DNA of 64,000 nt, taken from contig CASHSZ010000006.1 of NCBI GenBank assembly GCA_949358305.1, positions 50,001 through 114,000 on the forward strand, read 5' to 3'. Below are positions 61,701 to 64,000 of the stretch, one piece after another. A model generated the notes under the pieces. The model was not told the DNA's origin, ran no database searches, and was given only the letters and a program-made list of their open reading frames with translations. The translations under genes were made by a program, and so were the position numbers. The stretch is from Strigamia acuminata. Its lineage: Eukaryota; Arthropoda; Chilopoda; Geophilomorpha; Linotaeniidae. How positions within the stretch are numbered: position 1 is the stretch's first letter; each line of letters opens with the position of its first letter.

Positions 61701-64000
61701 GCCAGTCTGAGACCGAGACCCACCGACCGACCATTGGATGGTAGGCGACTCGACCAACAGAAAATGGCGACGAACATTTTAGGAGACGGAACCACACCAA
61801 CGACCGACCGGCCATTTGGTACTCAACAGGTACTCCAGTCTCGATCTGAAAAACGTCCGCAATGTCTATCGGATGCGATGACCGGGACTCGCATCGACTG
61901 CGACGGTACACGGTCCCTGGGAAATGATTTAAAAATGTAAAACGACGATTATTTTGTAAAACTTTTATTCGAATCTGCCACAACGAAGATAACCTAATTA
62001 ACGGTTAAAGCACAAACCGCAAAGTCGGTGCCACGACTGGAGAATTAAAATTTTAATCGTCTTCCTTTCTCTGATGATCTTTTTTTTTTTACTCCGTACC
62101 GATCGCCACGTCGGACACGAGTAGAATGCACGCGACCGCACGAGCGCTGCGAGGTTTGAACGAACGAACGGATGCCGGCGCAGGACCTTATTTTCGGGGC
62201 GAGTTAGTCGTCGGGGCTGTCGCTGCCGCTGACGTCGCTGCCGCTGACGTCGCTCAACGACGCCACCCACCCTTATTCTCGCCGGGACGGGTGCGACCTA
62301 TTTCCGATCCATTTATTTATTTATTTATTTATTTATTATTTTGACCGGCCCGAAGGCCAGTCTGAGACCGAGACCGCTCTCGGAGACCCGTCGACAAAAT
62401 CACTGGCTGGAGCGTGCATCGGACCGACGACCGATAAACGGATGGGTGAAAAAATGCCAGTGGTCCGCACCGATCGTCGGGGCGTGAATGTCGACCTCTC
62501 ACATCGGTCTCGATCCGAAAGCACTCACGGGGTCAATTGAACGCACCGAAGGCGACTGCCATCGAATACGACGGCGCAAGACCCCCGGGAGGTGAAAATA
62601 AAATGCGGAGCGGCGGGTTTCCTATAAAATTTTTATTGCGATAAAGTGCGACGAAGATAACCTAATTAACGGTTAAAACGCAAACCACAAAGTCGGTTCC
62701 ACGACCGGAGAATTAAAATTTTAATCGTCTTTCCTTTTGCGTGTAATATTTTTTTTTTTACCCCGTACCGATCGCCACACCGGACACGAGTAGAATGCAC
62801 GCGACCGCACGCGCGCTGCGAGGTTTAGACGGACGAAGAAATGCCGGTGCGGGAGCCTTTTTTCGGGGCGAGTCGTCGGGGCTACCGCCGCCGCTGCCGC
62901 CGCTCAACGACGCCACCCGCCCCTAGTCTCGCCGGGACGGGAGCGTTCTATTTCCGATTTATTCATTTATTTGTTATTTTGACCGGCCCGAAGGCCAGTC
63001 TGAGCCCGAGACCGATTGGGGACCTGTCGACCACCCATTTGGTGCACAAGCATAAATACCGCACCACCGACCGATCCTCGGGTGGGAGAGGCGAATGCCA
63101 TCTTGTCATCCAACGGGGATCGAGCGGCGCACGAGACGGGGGCGACGGCCCTCTCACTTTGGTCTCGATCTGAGGATCCCCTCAAAATCCGTAGAACGCG
63201 ATGATTGAAACTAACGCCTACTACGACGGCACGAGACCCCCGGAAGATGAAAATAAAATGCATAACGGCTGATTTTCTATAAAAATTTTATTCCAACGAA
63301 TTACGACGAAGATAACCTAATTAACGGTTAAAGCACGAGCCGCAAAGTCGGTCCCACGACCGAAGAATTAAAATTTTAATCGTCTTTCTTTTTTCGTGTG
63401 ATATTTTTTTTACCTCGTACCGATCGCCACATCGGACACGAGTAGAATGCACGCGACCGCACGCATGCTGCGAGGTTTAGACGGTCGAAGGAATGCCGGT
63501 AAGGGAGCTTATTTTCGGGGCGAGTCGTCGGGGCTGCCGCTGCCGCCGCTGTCGCTCAACGACCCCAACCGCATCTATTCGTCGGGACGGATACGTTCCA
63601 TTTTCGGACTTATTTATTTATTTATTTATTTATTATTTTGACCGGCCCGAAGGCCAGTCTGAGACCGTGGCGAAGCAAGGGTCCTTTTATATCGGATACC
63701 GCGCCGCTCGGCGGGTACTGTGCGCCGCTCGACCGAGCGGCGGGCCCGAGTCCCGAGTTCGATCTGAAAGTGTTGGCAAAACCCATCGAACGTGTTCGGG
63801 AAGACTCCCGTCCACAACGACGGCGCGAGACCCCCGGAAGATGAAAATAAAATACGAAACGGCTCATTTTCTATAAAATTTTTATTCCAACGAATTACGA
63901 CGAAGATAACCTAATTAACGGTTAAAGTACGAACCGCAAAGTCGGTGCCACGACCGGAGAATTAAAATTTTAATCGTCTTCCTTTCTCTGATGATCTTTT
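55735..64000 (+). repeat. Array 2: tandem ~594-bp units (continues off the right edge)
   Basis: The first unit (marker 55744, 602 bp) is a chimera whose 5' part (AGACGGGTATC) resembles unit E of array 1. Nine plain 594-bp units follow, then A, B, C, main and A, in the same 2,542-bp higher-order order as array 1 (60905 to 63447 is 2,542 bp). Confidence 0.9.

Overview
This is a eukaryotic nuclear window. The evidence is short AT-rich spliceosomal introns (about 50-270 bp, GT-AG) between GC-rich exons, an intact Ty1/copia retrotransposon, pseudogenes of cytosolic ribosomal protein RPS23 (uS12), large satellite blocks and very long microsatellites. The copia primer-binding site matches the 3' end of an initiator tRNA-Met of metazoan type (TGGTAGCAGAGG), which hints at an animal or close relative; the species cannot be named from the sequence.

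Layout. (1) 1-9.6 kb is gene territory, nearly all on the minus strand: a long acidic, Lys/Glu-rich protein running off the left edge (gene A), two tandem paralogues of a small paired zinc-finger protein (genes D and C) with two decayed RPS23 copies between them, and a 341-aa poly-Ala/coiled-coil protein (gene B). (2) 9.6-19 kb is one arm of an inverted duplication, blocks of a GC-rich satellite (53-bp monomers around an 18-bp palindrome, with a recurring spacer of about 98 bp) and a 2-kb inverted-repeat element (island I). (3) 19-23.7 kb carries a coiled-coil exon (gene H), a tRNA-like Pol III unit and a 336-aa paired zinc-finger gene (gene G). (4) 23.8-32.8 kb is a tandem array of about 594-bp units organised into 2,542-bp higher-order repeats. 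(5) 33.2-34.5 kb is an acidic-protein gene (gene F). (6) 35-47.3 kb is satellite interrupted by a tandem copia insertion (truncated copy, shared LTR, complete copy, LTR). (7) 47.3-49.3 kb is an inverted copy of island I, then more satellite. (8) From about 50.9 kb to the right edge is a near-identical direct duplicate of about 18.9-32 kb, with nine instead of four plain 594-bp units.

Every coding call apart from copia is a splice model built by eye from donor and acceptor sites and phase continuity. Genes A, B, C, D, F and G join in frame across all introns, which is strong internal evidence. None is confirmed by transcripts.

The most unusual features are: a conserved terminal module (called T here) at seven of the eight intact satellite/island junctions, always pointing the same way relative to the satellite; a small family of two-finger proteins with a shared C-x2-C...H-W-x3-H pattern; microsatellites that sit exactly on splice donors and acceptors; and the homogenised 594-bp array with a highly conserved, possibly structured block.
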